Source: CAWKMN01 sp963850765
Lineage (GTDB): Bacteria > Chloroflexota > Anaerolineae > Aggregatilineales > Aggregatilineaceae
DNA: 64,000 nt
Direction: 5' to 3'
NCBI GenBank assembly: GCA_963850765.1
Contig: CAWKMN010000005.1
Location: 62,001 to 126,000 of the forward strand
Shown here piece by piece: positions 19,686 through 30,634 of this stretch. Numbering within the stretch: position 1 is the first letter of the stretch; the number at the start of each line of letters is the position of its first letter. The notes under the pieces were generated by a model. It was given only the letters and a program-made list of their open reading frames with translations. It ran no database searches and was not told where the DNA came from. A program made the translations under genes and the position numbers.

Positions 19686-22510
19686 ATGGATCTTGCTTTG
19701 ATCATCGACTGGTTGGGCCGCGAAGGCGGCGATATCCTGAGCTGGTGGCTGCTGGTGACGCTGGCGGGCGCGGCGGCATGGCCGCTGCTGTACCGCATCC
19801 TGGGCGGGCTGCCGGATCGCGGCTATACCCTGGCGCGCACGGCAGGCGTGATGCTGACCGGGTTCGTCTTCTGGTTCCTGGGCAGCCTGGGACTGCTTGA
19901 TAACACCCCGGCGGGGATGGTCTTCGCGTGGCTGATCGTGCTGGTGGCGGGATTGGCGGCGCTTCTTCCGCTGGGATGCGCGTCCGCCGCGTGCGCGATT
20001 GGTTCCGCGAACACCGCGCGCTGATCCTCGTGACGGAGATCACTTTTGCGCTGCTGCTGTTCGGGTGGGCGGCCATCCGCGCCCACAACCCGGAGATCTA
20101 CAGCACCGAAAAGCCGATGGAGATCATGTTTATCAACAGCATCCGCGCCAGCGAGACGTTCCCCCCGCATGACGCGTGGCTGGCCGGATACGCCATCAGC
20201 TACTACTATTTCGGCTACCTGATCGTGGCGATGCTGGCCGATCTGGCCGGGATGAGCAGCGGGATCGCGTTCAACCTGACGGTGGCGCTGATCGTCGCGC
20301 TGGCCGGGATCGGCGCGCTCGGCGTGGTCTATAATATGGTGCGGGTGCGCGGAATGCGCTTCCGGGGTGGAACGGTCCGGGCGGCGCTGGCGGCAGGTCT
20401 GCTGGGCATGGGCTTTCTGATCTTCATGGGCAACCTGGGCACGGCGCTGGTCGAATTGCCCGTACCAGGGCTATACGCCCGGACTGGTCGGCGCGGGCTA
20501 TTTCGATTTCTGGGATGTCGAGGAGCGCGGCGGGCACGCAGCAAATCCAGCGTGAGGACGGGACCATCGATCGATGTCCCGGCCGATAAGGACGGCGACG
20601 GCGTGCCCAACTGGGAGGATGATGCCCTGCCGCTCGACCGCTGGGAGTTCACGCGCGGGATGGGCTGGCGCTACAGCCGCATCGTGCAGGATCGCGATCT
20701 CGACGGCAATGCGATCGGGATCCAGCCGATCACCGAGTTCCCGCAGTTCAGCTTCGTGCTGGCCGATATTCACCCGCATGTGCTGGCGCTGCCGTTTGCC
20801 GTGCTGGCGATCGGGCTGGCGCTGAATCTGGTGCTGAACGGGCGCGACCTGTTCCGCTGGGAATACCCGCTCTACGCGATCTGGGTGGGCGGGATGATCT
20901 TCATGAATTCGTGGGATGCGGTTTACCTGCCGCTGCTGGTCGGCGCGGAGGCGCTGCGGCGCTTGATCCGCAACGGAGACGGCGTGCTCCACCGGCGCGA
21001 TCTGATCGGCACGGCGAAGTTCGCGCTGATCGTCGGCGGGCTGACGCTGGGGCTGTATCTGCCGTGGCTGGTCAGCTTCACCTCGCAGGCCAACGGCATC
21101 CTGCCCAACGTGATCTACCCGACGCCCTGGCAGCAGGTCTTTCTCCAGTTTGGCGCGTTCCTGGTGATCGTGACCGTGTTTGTGCTGGTCGAAGTCTACC
21201 GCGCGGGCGAGCGCTTCAACCGGAGCGGCGCGCGGCTGGCGCTTGGCGTCGGGCTGATCTCGCTGATCGTCCTGCTGGTGGCGCTGGCCGTGATGGCGTG
21301 GAACCGGAACGACCTGCGCTACAGCGTTTTTGCGGTGTCGGATCCATCGGCCGGGTTGGGCGCGCTGCGCAGTGATATTCTGGCGCGCCGCCTGATCGGG
21401 CTGCCAAGCGAACTGCTGCTGATCGGCCTGATCGTGCTGGTGATCGGGCGGCTGTTCGCACGGGTGCCGCTGCGCTCCGTGGTCGAAGCAGACATCGACG
21501 AGCGGGAGATCGGCCCGGATCAGGTGGTGCGGGTGCGCGCCATCCAGTACAGCCCGGCGACCGGATTCGCCCTGCTGCTGATCGGCGCGGCGGCGGTGCT
21601 GATTGTGGCGCCCGATTTTGTGTATCTGCGCGATAATTTCGCCGTGCGCATCAACACCGTGTTCAAGCTGTATTACCAGGGTTGGATCATCTTCAGCATC
21701 GCGGGCGCGTTTGCCGTGTGGTCGGTGCTGGCGGATCGGGAGCCGCTGCCGGTCTCAGCGCGCAAGCCGAAGGAGACACGCGAGGCAACTCCGGCGTTTG
21801 TCTCGATCGGGCGCGGAGTCTTTGCGCTGGTGGTCGTGCTGCTGTTCGCCGCCGGGCTGCTCTATCCGGCCTTCGCCATCCGCGCGCGGACGCTGGTCGA
21901 TACCGGGCGGCTGGCGCTGGCGGATCAGATCGCGGCGTGTGAGGCGGGCGAAACGGCCCTGGCCGGCGCAACGGTCGAATGCCCCAAACAGGCGGATCTC
22001 ACGCTGAACGGCGCGCCGACGCTCGTGCTCGGCAGCCCGGACGAATACCAGGCGATCCAGTGTCTCGACAACCTGGAACAAAGCAGCGATGCGATCCTGG
22101 TCGAAGCGCCATGTCACTGTGGCTACCACCCGGAGATCGGGCGGTTCAGCGCGCTGACCGGGATCCCCACGCTGATGGGGTGGGGCAATCACGAGGGCCA
22201 GTGGCGCGGCCGCACGCTGCCGGAAGTGACCGATACGCGCATCGAGATGGGCCAGCGGCGGGATCGCTTCACCGACGTGCAGGAGCTTTACACCACCCAG
22301 GACTGGGCGCGCGTGTGGTCCGTCATCGACCGTTATGGGATTGATTACATCGTGGTGGGCAACGCCGAGCGGAATATGATCCGCGAGATGGCCGGCGACG
22401 ATACGAGCCTGCTGCAAAATTACCAGATGGGCCTGCAGAAGTTCGAGCAGGTGCTCACGCCGGTGTGCGCGGCGGGCGATACGACGGTGTACCGGGTCGC
22501 GGCGGAGTAA
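19686..22510 (+). CDS. DUF2298 (Chlor_Arch_YYY) membrane protein, frameshifted
   Basis: The reconstructed product is about 935 residues, the usual length for a single-copy TIGR03662 protein. The N-terminus (GGLPDRGYTLAR near residue 40) parallels the DUF2298 start in the upstream fusion gene (ALPDRGYPAAK). The YYY motif is YAISYYYFGYLIVAM at about 20190. A soluble loop at about 20575-20720 carries DKDGDGVPNWEDD, an Asp-rich calcium-binding type motif. LADIHPHVLALPF follows at about 20760, and the tail has GIPTLMGWGNHEGQW near 22160. Frame changes are needed near 19970 (minus one or plus two), 20461, 20542 and 20572 (a doubled CGAT). It is 59 bases downstream of the fusion gene and probably arose as its duplicate. 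Confidence 0.75.
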
Positions 22511-22522
22511 AGAAAAGAGATT

Positions 22523-22655
22523 TCACCACAGAGGACACAGAGGGCACAGAGAAAAGCAAAAAAAAATGGGAAAAAATCAGTCGACACCGTAGCTTTTCTC
22601 TTGTTTCTCTCTACTTGAAAAAACTCTGTGATCTCTGTGTCCTCTGTGGTGAATA
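22523..22655. repeat. Interspersed inverted repeat, family D
   Basis: TTCACCACAGAGGACACAGA on the left and TCTGTGTCCTCTGTGGTGAA on the right can form a long hairpin around A-rich and T-rich DNA. It fills the gap between the second DUF2298 gene and the third GT-C gene. Confidence 0.75.
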
Positions 22656-22698
22656 AGTTTTACGCACGACGTATGGCTTTCAGGGTGTAAGGGGAGTT

Positions 22699-24670
22699 AT
22701 GACGATTCCACTCGACCAACTTACGGCGGGGGACGCCGCGCGGGAGCCGCAGACGGACCTTGTCCCGGCGATCCGGGTCCGGGTCACGCCGGAGGCGCTG
22801 CTGTATGTGGCGCTGGGCGTGCTGTCGCTGCTGCTGCGGATCGTGCAGTTGGGGCACATGCCGCTGGGTGACGCCGAGGCGCATCAGGCCCTCGCCGCGC
22901 TGCGGACCGTCAGCGATCAGGTGCCCGGCGGCGCGCTGGTTCCTGACAGCCCGCTCACGTTTATCCAGAACGCGATCACCTTCGGGTTTGGGTTCGGCGG
23001 GGACGTGGCGGCGCGGCTGCCGGTGGCGATCGGCGGCGTGCTGCTGACGCTGGCCCCGGCGCTGTGGCGGCGCTATCTGAATCCGCTGCCCCCGCTGATC
23101 ATCAGCCTGCTGCTGACGATCTCCCCGGTGGCGCTGCTGGCGTCGCGCACGATGAGTCCGGCGATCTGGACGATGCTGCTGGCGATCGTCGCGCCGTGGC
23201 TGGTGCTGCGCTTTGCCGAGTCGCGCCAGCCGCGTTGGGCGGTCATGGCGACGATGGCCTTTGCCGCGATGATCCTGCTGACGGAGCCGGCGGGGATGCT
23301 GGTGTTCCTGTCGCTGGCCTTCGGCGTGTTCTTCGCGTGGCTGACCGACGATGGCTCCGAGAGCGAGCCGGACGTGTCGGCGGCGCTGCGCGGGCTGTGG
23401 CAGTCGTGGCCGTGGGCCAACGGCGCGATCGCGGCGGCGCTGCTGATCGTTGCGGTGGGGACTGGGCTGTTCTGGATACCGTCCGGGCTGACGGCGGTCG
23501 GCAATGTGCTGTGGGCGGGCGTGCGCGGGTTGGTCGAGCGGCCCGCCGGTACGCCGGTCGCCTTTCCGCTGTGGGTGGCGCTGCGCTACGAGACAGGTCT
23601 GCTGCTGTTTGGCGTGCTGGCGGTGGTCGTCGCGCTGCGCGAAGGCGGCTTTTTCGAGCGCGTGCTGGTCGGCTGGACGCTGGCCGGGCTGTTCTGGTCG
23701 GTTGGGTATTCCGGGGCCGACGCGGCTCACGCGCTGTGGGTGACGGTCCCGCTGACCGTGCTGGTCGGCCTGATGATCACCGGCTGGATCACCGAGCGGA
23801 CCGGCGCGCTGTGGGATGTGCCGGCGTGGGGCGTGCCGCTGCACGCGATCATCACGTTTGCGCTGTGGGTGGCGGTGGGCCTGAGCCTGGTGCTGCTCGG
23901 CAAGCGCCTGCTGGTTGATCTGCCCGCCGGAGTCACGAAACTGTCGGAACTGCTCGGCGCGCTGGTAAAGGGATTTTACAGTCGCAACGCCAACGAACCC
24001 GAATGGATCACGGTGCAGGACAACGCCGTGCTGGATTACGTGCTGGGCAACATCCAGCTTCGCCTGCTGATCAACCTGCTGATGACAATGCTCAACGGCG
24101 TGCTGTTCTTCATGGTCGGGCAGCCTGTGGGGATCGCGCACGGCGTGGCGCGGATTTGCGCTCGGGTCGCTGGCATGTATGCTGCTGGTCAGCCTGGGAT
24201 TCGGCGGGCGCGCGGCGCTGACCGCACCCGGCGATCCGCGCGAATACTGGTTTCACGATGCTGTGACGGATGACGTGTTCGAGCTGCGCGCGACGTTGGA
24301 AGAGATGAGCCTGCGCAACACCGGCGAGCCGCGCCTCATGTCGATCGCCGCGAACGTGCCGGACGATGGCGCGCTGGCCTGGGCGCTGCGCGATTATCCC
24401 AATACGGTCTTTGTGGACGGCATCGGGCCGGAAGTGAACAGCGCGGCGGTGATCGCGCCCGGATCGACAGCGGAAACACCCATGGGCGCGGATTACGTTG
24501 GCAAGGACCTGATCACGCGGCAGAGTTGGGACATTGATACGCTGTCGTGGCGCGACTGGCTGATGTGGCTCTACCGGGGCGATACGCTGATCAAGCCCCA
24601 GCCATTGGAACAGATCATGCTGTGGATTCGCAAGGACGTCTACGGAGTGGATTTTGTCACTGAGGAATAA
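22699..24670 (+). CDS. GT-C-like polytopic membrane protein, frameshifted
   Basis: The reconstructed product is about 655 residues with ten or more membrane helices, starting at an ATG after AGGGGAG. The first loop has LGHMPLGDAEAHQALAAL near residues 51-68, the position where GT-C enzymes carry an acidic pair, followed by a helix with AARLPVAIGGVLL near 103-115. The C-terminus from about 24180 is a soluble domain (PREYWFHDAVTDDVFELRAT). One extra base near 24151 separates the membrane and soluble parts. It resembles the N-terminal half of TIGR03663 proteins in layout but lacks the HGP motif. It sits directly before the sigma factor gene. Exact reaction unknown. Confidence 0.65.
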
Positions 24671-24689
24671 CGGGGGGCGGAGGTGTAAC

Positions 24690-25340
24690 ATGAACAATAT
24701 ACGGGCAGCCGGCTCCCCGGAAGGGCGGAGCGCCCCGGAAGGGCGGAGCACCAATGATCCCGATCTGGCGGACCTGATCGCGCGCTGTCTGGGCGGCGAT
24801 CAGGGAGCCTATGCCGCGCTTTACGATCGCTATGCGCCGAGCCTGTACCGGCTGGCGTACAGCATTCTGCTGGACGAGCAGGACGCCGAAGATGTGCTGC
24901 AAGAGGTGATGGTGTACGCCTTCCGCAACCTGCACCGTTATGATCCGATGCGGGCGGCGTTCCGCACGTGGCTATATACCATCACGGTCAGCCGGTGCCG
25001 CAACGCCCGGCGGCGCAAGTGGCTGCCGACCGTGGCGCTGGCGAATTTGCTGAACGTGGGCGTCGAGCCGCCCGCGCCCGAAGATGAGTCGCCGGAAGTG
25101 CGCGCGGCCTGGGCCGAGGTCCATGGCTCGCTGCAAGACGCGCTGCGGACACTCTCACCCCGGCTGCGCGAAGCGGTGGCGCTGCGTTATGGGCAAGGGC
25201 TGACGTACCGCGAGATGGCCGCCATTATCGACTGCCCGCAGAAGACCGCCGAAAGCCGCGTCCGGCTGGCGCACGAGCAGCTGCGCCGGGCGATGAGTCC
25301 CGCCGATATCGCGGCGCTGGCGGACCTGTGGCATATTTGA
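24690..25340 (+). CDS. ECF-family RNA polymerase sigma factor
   Basis: The ATG at 24690 is chosen because it follows GGAGG at proper distance and lies just downstream of the previous stop; the open frame reaches back to 24654. The 216-residue product has sigma region 2 (EDVLQEVMVYAFRNLHRYDP, then FRTWLYTITVSRCRN) and region 4 (LSPRLREAVALRYGQGLTYR, then an HTH with KTAESRVRLAHEQLRRAM). No region 3 is present, as in ECF factors. Residues about 10-20 contain a six-residue tandem duplication encoded by an exact 17-base repeat at 24715 and 24733. The gene is followed 25 bases later by a zinc-finger anti-sigma factor, its likely inhibitor. Confidence 0.9.
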   Translation: MNNIRAAGSPEGRSAPEGRSTNDPDLADLIARCLGGDQGAYAALYDRYAPSLYRLAYSILLDEQDAEDVLQEVMVYAFRNLHRYDPMRAAFRTWLYTITVSRCRNARRRKWLPTVALANLLNVGVEPPAPEDESPEVRAAWAEVHGSLQDALRTLSPRLREAVALRYGQGLTYREMAAIIDCPQKTAESRVRLAHEQLRRAMSPADIAALADLWHI

Positions 25341-25365
25341 CGCGGGGTAGGACAAAGGAAGAACC

Positions 25366-25923
25366 ATGCGCAACCAGCATGTCACCCATTTAATCACCCG
25401 GTATATTCACGGTCAGTTACGTCCGTCGCAGCGCGCGCGGGTCGTCAACCACGTGCGGACCTGCGCGGCCTGCCGGTCGGCGCTGGCGCGCGAGGAGTGG
25501 ATTGCGTCCGATCTGCGGCGCGAACTGCCGGCGATGGGAACAGGCGGCACGCGCGGCGGGCAATTGGCCCAGGTGTGGGCCGGCGTCTGGCAGGACGTCA
25601 GTGGTCCGCGGGCACGCGCGCGAATGGCGGCGTGGATGCCAGGGCTGGCCGCGCTGATCGTGATGGTGCTGCTGCTGTCGATCGCGCTGCCGCTGCTGAC
25701 CGAAAGCGGCGATCGCGCCGAGGCCGCGCCGCACCAACCGCGCCCGATCAGCACGGCATCTCCGACGCCGGCCGCCAGTGAAACGCACGAAGCGGTTCGG
25801 GTGGCACCCGGCGTGAATCTCCCGCGCGCGACGGTGGCCTATGTGGGCGGCGTCGGCGCAACTCCGGCCCCGATGCCCGCGGCAACGGTCTCGCCCGAAG
25901 CACGGATGGGCGGTATACACTAG
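25366..25923 (+). CDS. Membrane-anchored zinc-finger anti-sigma factor
   Basis: The 185-residue product has the ZAS signature His-x3-Cys-x2-Cys (H29, C33, C36) in a short cytoplasmic N-terminal domain. One membrane helix follows at about 90-111, then about 70 Pro/Ala/Thr-rich residues outside the membrane. This is the normal layout of anti-sigma factors that hold an ECF sigma until an envelope signal arrives. It has an AAGGAAG ribosome site and follows the sigma gene by 25 bases. The extracytoplasmic tail has no recognisable sensor domain. Confidence 0.85.
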   Translation: MRNQHVTHLITRYIHGQLRPSQRARVVNHVRTCAACRSALAREEWIASDLRRELPAMGTGGTRGGQLAQVWAGVWQDVSGPRARARMAAWMPGLAALIVMVLLLSIALPLLTESGDRAEAAPHQPRPISTASPTPAASETHEAVRVAPGVNLPRATVAYVGGVGATPAPMPAATVSPEARMGGIH

Positions 25924-25947
25924 AGCATTTTCCAACGGATACAGACT

Positions 25948-28900
25948 ATGGCGACACGCGAACAGACCTATTCTCCGGCGGCGGAGACGCACGAACCGAT
26001 CATCACCCAGGCGCTGACCCGCGCCTATGCCGTTAACTGGGAGATCGTCCTCTATACCGTGATCCTGGTCCTGGCGCTGGTAACGCGCTTTGCCGACCTG
26101 GGCGCGCGGGTGATGAGTCATGATGAGAGCCTGCACACGTATTATTCCTGGCGGTTGTACGAATATGGCGAGTTCAGCCACACACCGCTGATGCACGGCC
26201 CTGTGTTGTTTCACATGACGGCGCTCTCTTACTTTTTGTTTGGCGACAACGACTTCACCGCCCGCATTTACCCGGCGACTCTCGGCGTGCTGATGGTGCT
26301 GTACCCGGGATTATTGCGGCGCTGGCTGGGCCGAACAGGCGCGCTGATCGCGTCTGTGCTGATGCTGATCTCGCCCATGATCATGTACTACAACCGCTAC
26401 ATCCGCGAGGACACTCCCTCGTTGTTTTACACGCTGGTGATGGTCTACGCGATGCTCCAATATATCGACGGCGTCCGGCCGCGCCGCCCCGTGTGGCTGT
26501 GGGTATTTTCCGGCGCGCTGCTGCTGTCGATGGCGTCCAAAGAAGTCGCCTTCATGTATGTCGCCGTGTTTGGCAGTTTCCTGGTGCTGATCTGGCTGAT
26601 GCGGGTCGTGCAGGATGTCGGGCTGCGGCGCGCGGCCAGCGAGTCGGGGGGTGATGCTCCGCCGCTACAGTTCTGGGCCGGGCACCTGATTCTGTTCGCG
26701 CTCGTGGCGGTCGTGGCGATGGCGCTGGGCGGGCTGCTGCGGTTCATGCTGTCCTCGACACTGTGGATCCCCACCGACCGCCTGCTCGTCGGGCTGCTGT
26801 TCCTGGTGATGTATATCCCACTGGCGCTGTCCGGGGGCCTTTTTAGCCGGCTGTTTGGATCGCGGCTCGTGCTGCCCGGCGAGGACAAACCCAAGCGGCA
26901 GGCGGGACGACGCGGTGCTGCCAGCCTGATCATGGAGGGGCTGGCGAATGGCCGGTCGGCGCTGATGATCATTGCCGCCGGGCTGATAATTGGGGCGCTG
27001 CTGGCGCTGCTGATCATTAGTGTGCTGGATGTGATCAAACCACAGCAGGTCTGGACCGAAACGGTGGTCCGCAGCACGAACGATATGCAGATTGGCGCGA
27101 ATATGTCCAAGGAATTCACCATTTCGCGTGAATTCGACAGCGCCATGTTTATCCGTCTGCTGACGTGGATCGGCCTGCCGGTGCTGGCGCTGCTGTTTGT
27201 CCTGTTCCTGACGGCGGTCTACAAATATCCGGGGGATGTGCCGCTGCCGTGGCGCGAACTGCTGGCGATCGTCCTGGTCGCGTTTATCACGACCACCGCG
27301 CTCGTGATGTTCGAGCGGCGCAGCCATGTCGAGACCGACGAGACTCCCTTCGCCGCCGATCCGAACGCGGCCGTCGAGGATGCCAACGGCGACTATAACA
27401 ACCTCTGGATCTTCGCGTCGTGGGTGATCGGTCTGGCGATCACCGGCGGCGTGGTTGCGTCGCGTTACTTCACGGACTGGTGGGATTTCCTGAACCGCCA
27501 GCCGGCCTTCGACGTGCTGATCGTGCTCGGCACGCTGGTCTTGCCCTGGTTGGCGGCGTACCCGCTCTACCGGGCCGGATATAATCTGGAAGACTACAAT
27601 TCCTACTCGACGGAAGGGCGCGATACGCTCGAAGCCTCGCTGCTGATCATTATCCCGTTCTTCGCGGTATCGGCCTCAATCGGGCTGTCGTGGAACTGGA
27701 AGCGCTGGCTCCCGGCGGCGGCGGTTTTTCTGGGGCTGTTCGGGTTCTTCTTCACGACGGTGTTCAGCAACCAGTACGGCCTCGTGACCGGCATGATCGG
27801 CTCGCTGGGTTACTGGCTGGAGCAGCAGGGCGTCCGGCGCGGCAGCCAACCGCAGTATTATTACATCCTGACGCAGCTTCCGGTCTACGAGTTCCTGCCG
27901 ATGATCGGCGCGATGCTGGCCGGGCTGACCGGGCTGACCTCACTGTGGGGCTGGCGGCGCGAGCGGACGGTTGCGACGATTCAGGCCCGGCGCGCAGCCG
28001 AGCGTGCGGCGCAGGATCGCGCGGCCGGCTATATCGATCTGGTGCGGACGGATGAGATGCCGTTCCCATAGTCCAGACGAAGCAGAGCCGGTGCCCAGCG
28101 AAGCCGAATTGATCGATGAGCTTGCGGCGATTGACGTGGCGGACCAGCCCGATCTGCCGCCCGACGATTCGTATGCACCGCCGTACAGCACAGTCCGCTA
28201 TTCCGGGCTGCCGGCGCGGCTGGTGCGTCCGTTCAGCGCCGAGGAAGAACACGCCCATCTCCGTGCCGATCCCGAGTGGATCGGCGCGTTCCCGTTTGTG
28301 GCGCTGGTCGGCTGGTGGGCGATCATGATGGTCTTCAGCCTGACGGTCGCCGGCGAGAAAATGCCCTGGCTGACCACCCACCTGACCGTTCCTCTGATCC
28401 TGCTGACCGGCTGGTGGCTGGGCCGGGTCGCGGGGCAGGTGCGCTGGCGCTGGGTGGGCGGAGTCGAATGGCTGGTGCTGCTCGTGGCGCTGCCGCTGGC
28501 GTTTATGGCATTTGCGCAGGTGGTGCTCGGCTTCTGGGGCGCGGAGCCGCCCTTCCGCGGGCGCGAGATCGAAGATCTGCTCGCCAGCGGGAACTGGCTG
28601 GCGGCGCTGCTGGTCTTTCTCGGCATGCTGTATATCGTGGGGCGCTTCGGCGGCCGGTTGGGGATTGGACAGCTGGTGCGGCTGGCCGTGCTCTCCGGCG
28701 CGGTGCTGCTGGCGATCCTGACGGCGCGCGTTGCGTATGTGGCGAGCTTCATCAACTACGATTACGCGACCGAATTCCTGGTCTACGCGCACGCGGGCCC
28801 GGCGGTCAAAACCGTGCTCAACGAGGTAGATCGCATCGCGGAGATCACCAACGAAGGCGATTCGATGCGGATCGTGTTTGATGACGAGTCCTCGTGGCCG

Positions 28901-30556
28901 TTCTCGTGGTACTTCCGCGATTACACCAACTACGCGCTGCTGCGCGGCGAAGCGGGCAGCGTCGATCCGACGTAGCTTGACGGCGCGCGCGTCGTGGTCG
29001 TGGGCAACAAAAAAGTGGGCGACGTGCGCCGCATCCTGGGCGACCGCTACTACGAGTTTGGCTATATCCGGCTGTGGTGGCCGATGCAGGAATACTTCGG
29101 CCTGACCTACGACCGGGTGACGAACGTGTTCAGCACGGCGGACGACAACATCGCCGCGCGTTACTTCCGCGAGGGGATCTGGGACATCTGGTGGGATCGC
29201 GACTATCGCACCTATGCCCAGGCGATGTGCATCGAGTCCAAGCAGTTCCGCTGCGATCAGGAAGCCGAGTACGGCACCACCGACGATGAAAAAGAGTCCT
29301 TCCGCAATACGTGCGAGCAGGCGGTGATCAACGAGTGCGCATCGGATCAACGCTTTGCCGTCAACCAGTGGCCCGTATCGGACCGCCTGTATTTCTTCGT
29401 GGATAAGCAGATCGCCGCGCAGGTGTGGGACGCCGGAATCGGCAGCAGCACCGTCAACATCCGCGAGCCGGAATACCCCGAAGACCTCGTGTATCTCGAT
29501 ATGGCCGCCGAAACGACGCTCGGTGAAACGGCCGAGATGATCGAGCCGCGCGGGATCGTGGTGGACGGTGAAGGATTCATCTACATCGCCGATACGCGCC
29601 GCAGCCGGGTGGTCGTGCTCGATCCGCAGGGCGCGCTGGTACGCGTGATCGCGGAGCAGGGCACTGTGCCCGACGATACGGGCCTGCGCGAACCGTGGGG
29701 CCTGGACATGGGGCCGGATGGCAACCTGTACATCGCGGATACGTGGAATAACCGCGTGGCCGTCTACACGCCCGACGGTGAATTTGTGGACGCGTGGGGC
29801 CACGAAGGACGTCCCTTCGACGATCCATCGACCGAGGCGATGTGGGGGCCGCGCGACCTGAAGATCGGGCCGGACGGCAACGTATATGTGGCCGATACCG
29901 GCGGCAAGCGCATCCGGGTCTACACCATGGATGGCGAATGGGTGCGCGACATTGGCAGCAGCGGATCGCAGCTTGGGCAGCTTGACGAGCCGGTGGGTCT
30001 GGCGTTTAATCCCGTGTCCGGCGATCTGTACGTGGCCGAAGCATGGAACCGCCGCATCCAGGTGTTTGACGCGGCGGGGGTGCCGCTGCGCTCCTTCACG
30101 GTCAATATGTGGTTCACCAACCGGCAGTCATACAACCGGCCGTATATCGCCGTCAGCCCGGATGGCTCGCTGATCTACGTGACGGATATGGACGACCGGC
30201 AGCGCATCGTGGCCTACAACCTGACCGGGCAGCCGGTGTTCTCCTTCGACCAGCCGGACGATCTCGAAAACAACGTGTTAGGGCTGCGATCCCCGGCCGG
30301 GCTGGCGTTTGATGCGCAAGGCCGCCTGTACGTGGTGGATGCCAGCCAGGCGAAGGTGTTCGTGTTCCCGCCATCGCAGGTATCCGGTAATGTGCCGCCC
30401 GAACCCTTGGACGACGGTGCGATTCCGCCCGAATGGGAGATGACCCCACAGGATGATAACAGCGAGGACACAAGCGGCGACGCGCCGGTCGACGTCCCAC
30501 CGCTGGACGAGTTGGACGGCGGCGAGTCCGGTGTGGAGCCAACGCCGCAGGGATAG
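25948..30556 (+). CDS. TIGR03663-family membrane protein fused to an NHL-repeat domain, interrupted
   Basis: The reconstructed product is about 1,535 residues. Its N-terminal loop shows the invariant features of TIGR03663: SHDES with the DE pair at 59-60 and LMHGP with HGP at 83-85, plus IRYxR-like Arg residues after helix three. Further helices include AGEKMPWLTTHLTVPLILL at about 28355. The last 350 residues (from about 29540) are NHL repeats, for example GPDGNLYIADTWNNRVAVY and GPDGNVYVADTGGKRIRVY, forming an extracytoplasmic beta-propeller. Two lesions split it: an extra base near 28066 that gives an early TAG at 28069-28071, and an in-frame TAG at 28973-28975. TIGR03663 proteins accompany DUF2298 proteins in the same genomes; an Agl23-like role in lipid-linked sugar flipping has been proposed for relatives. 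Confidence 0.75.
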
Positions 30557-30562
30557 ACCTTG

Positions 30563-30621
30563 CACCTGATGTCCTATGCAGCAGCCGGGCGATTGTGCTA
30601 AGCTCATGCTGGTATCAGGTG
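30563..30621. repeat. Inverted repeat upstream of the APC permease
   Basis: CACCTGAT at 30563-30570 and ATCAGGTG at 30614-30621 are perfect reverse complements, 43 bases apart, ending 13 bases before the proposed start. It could be an operator or an mRNA structure covering the ribosome site; nothing further supports either. Confidence 0.35.
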
Positions 30622-30634
30622 ATGAGGTGACGAA

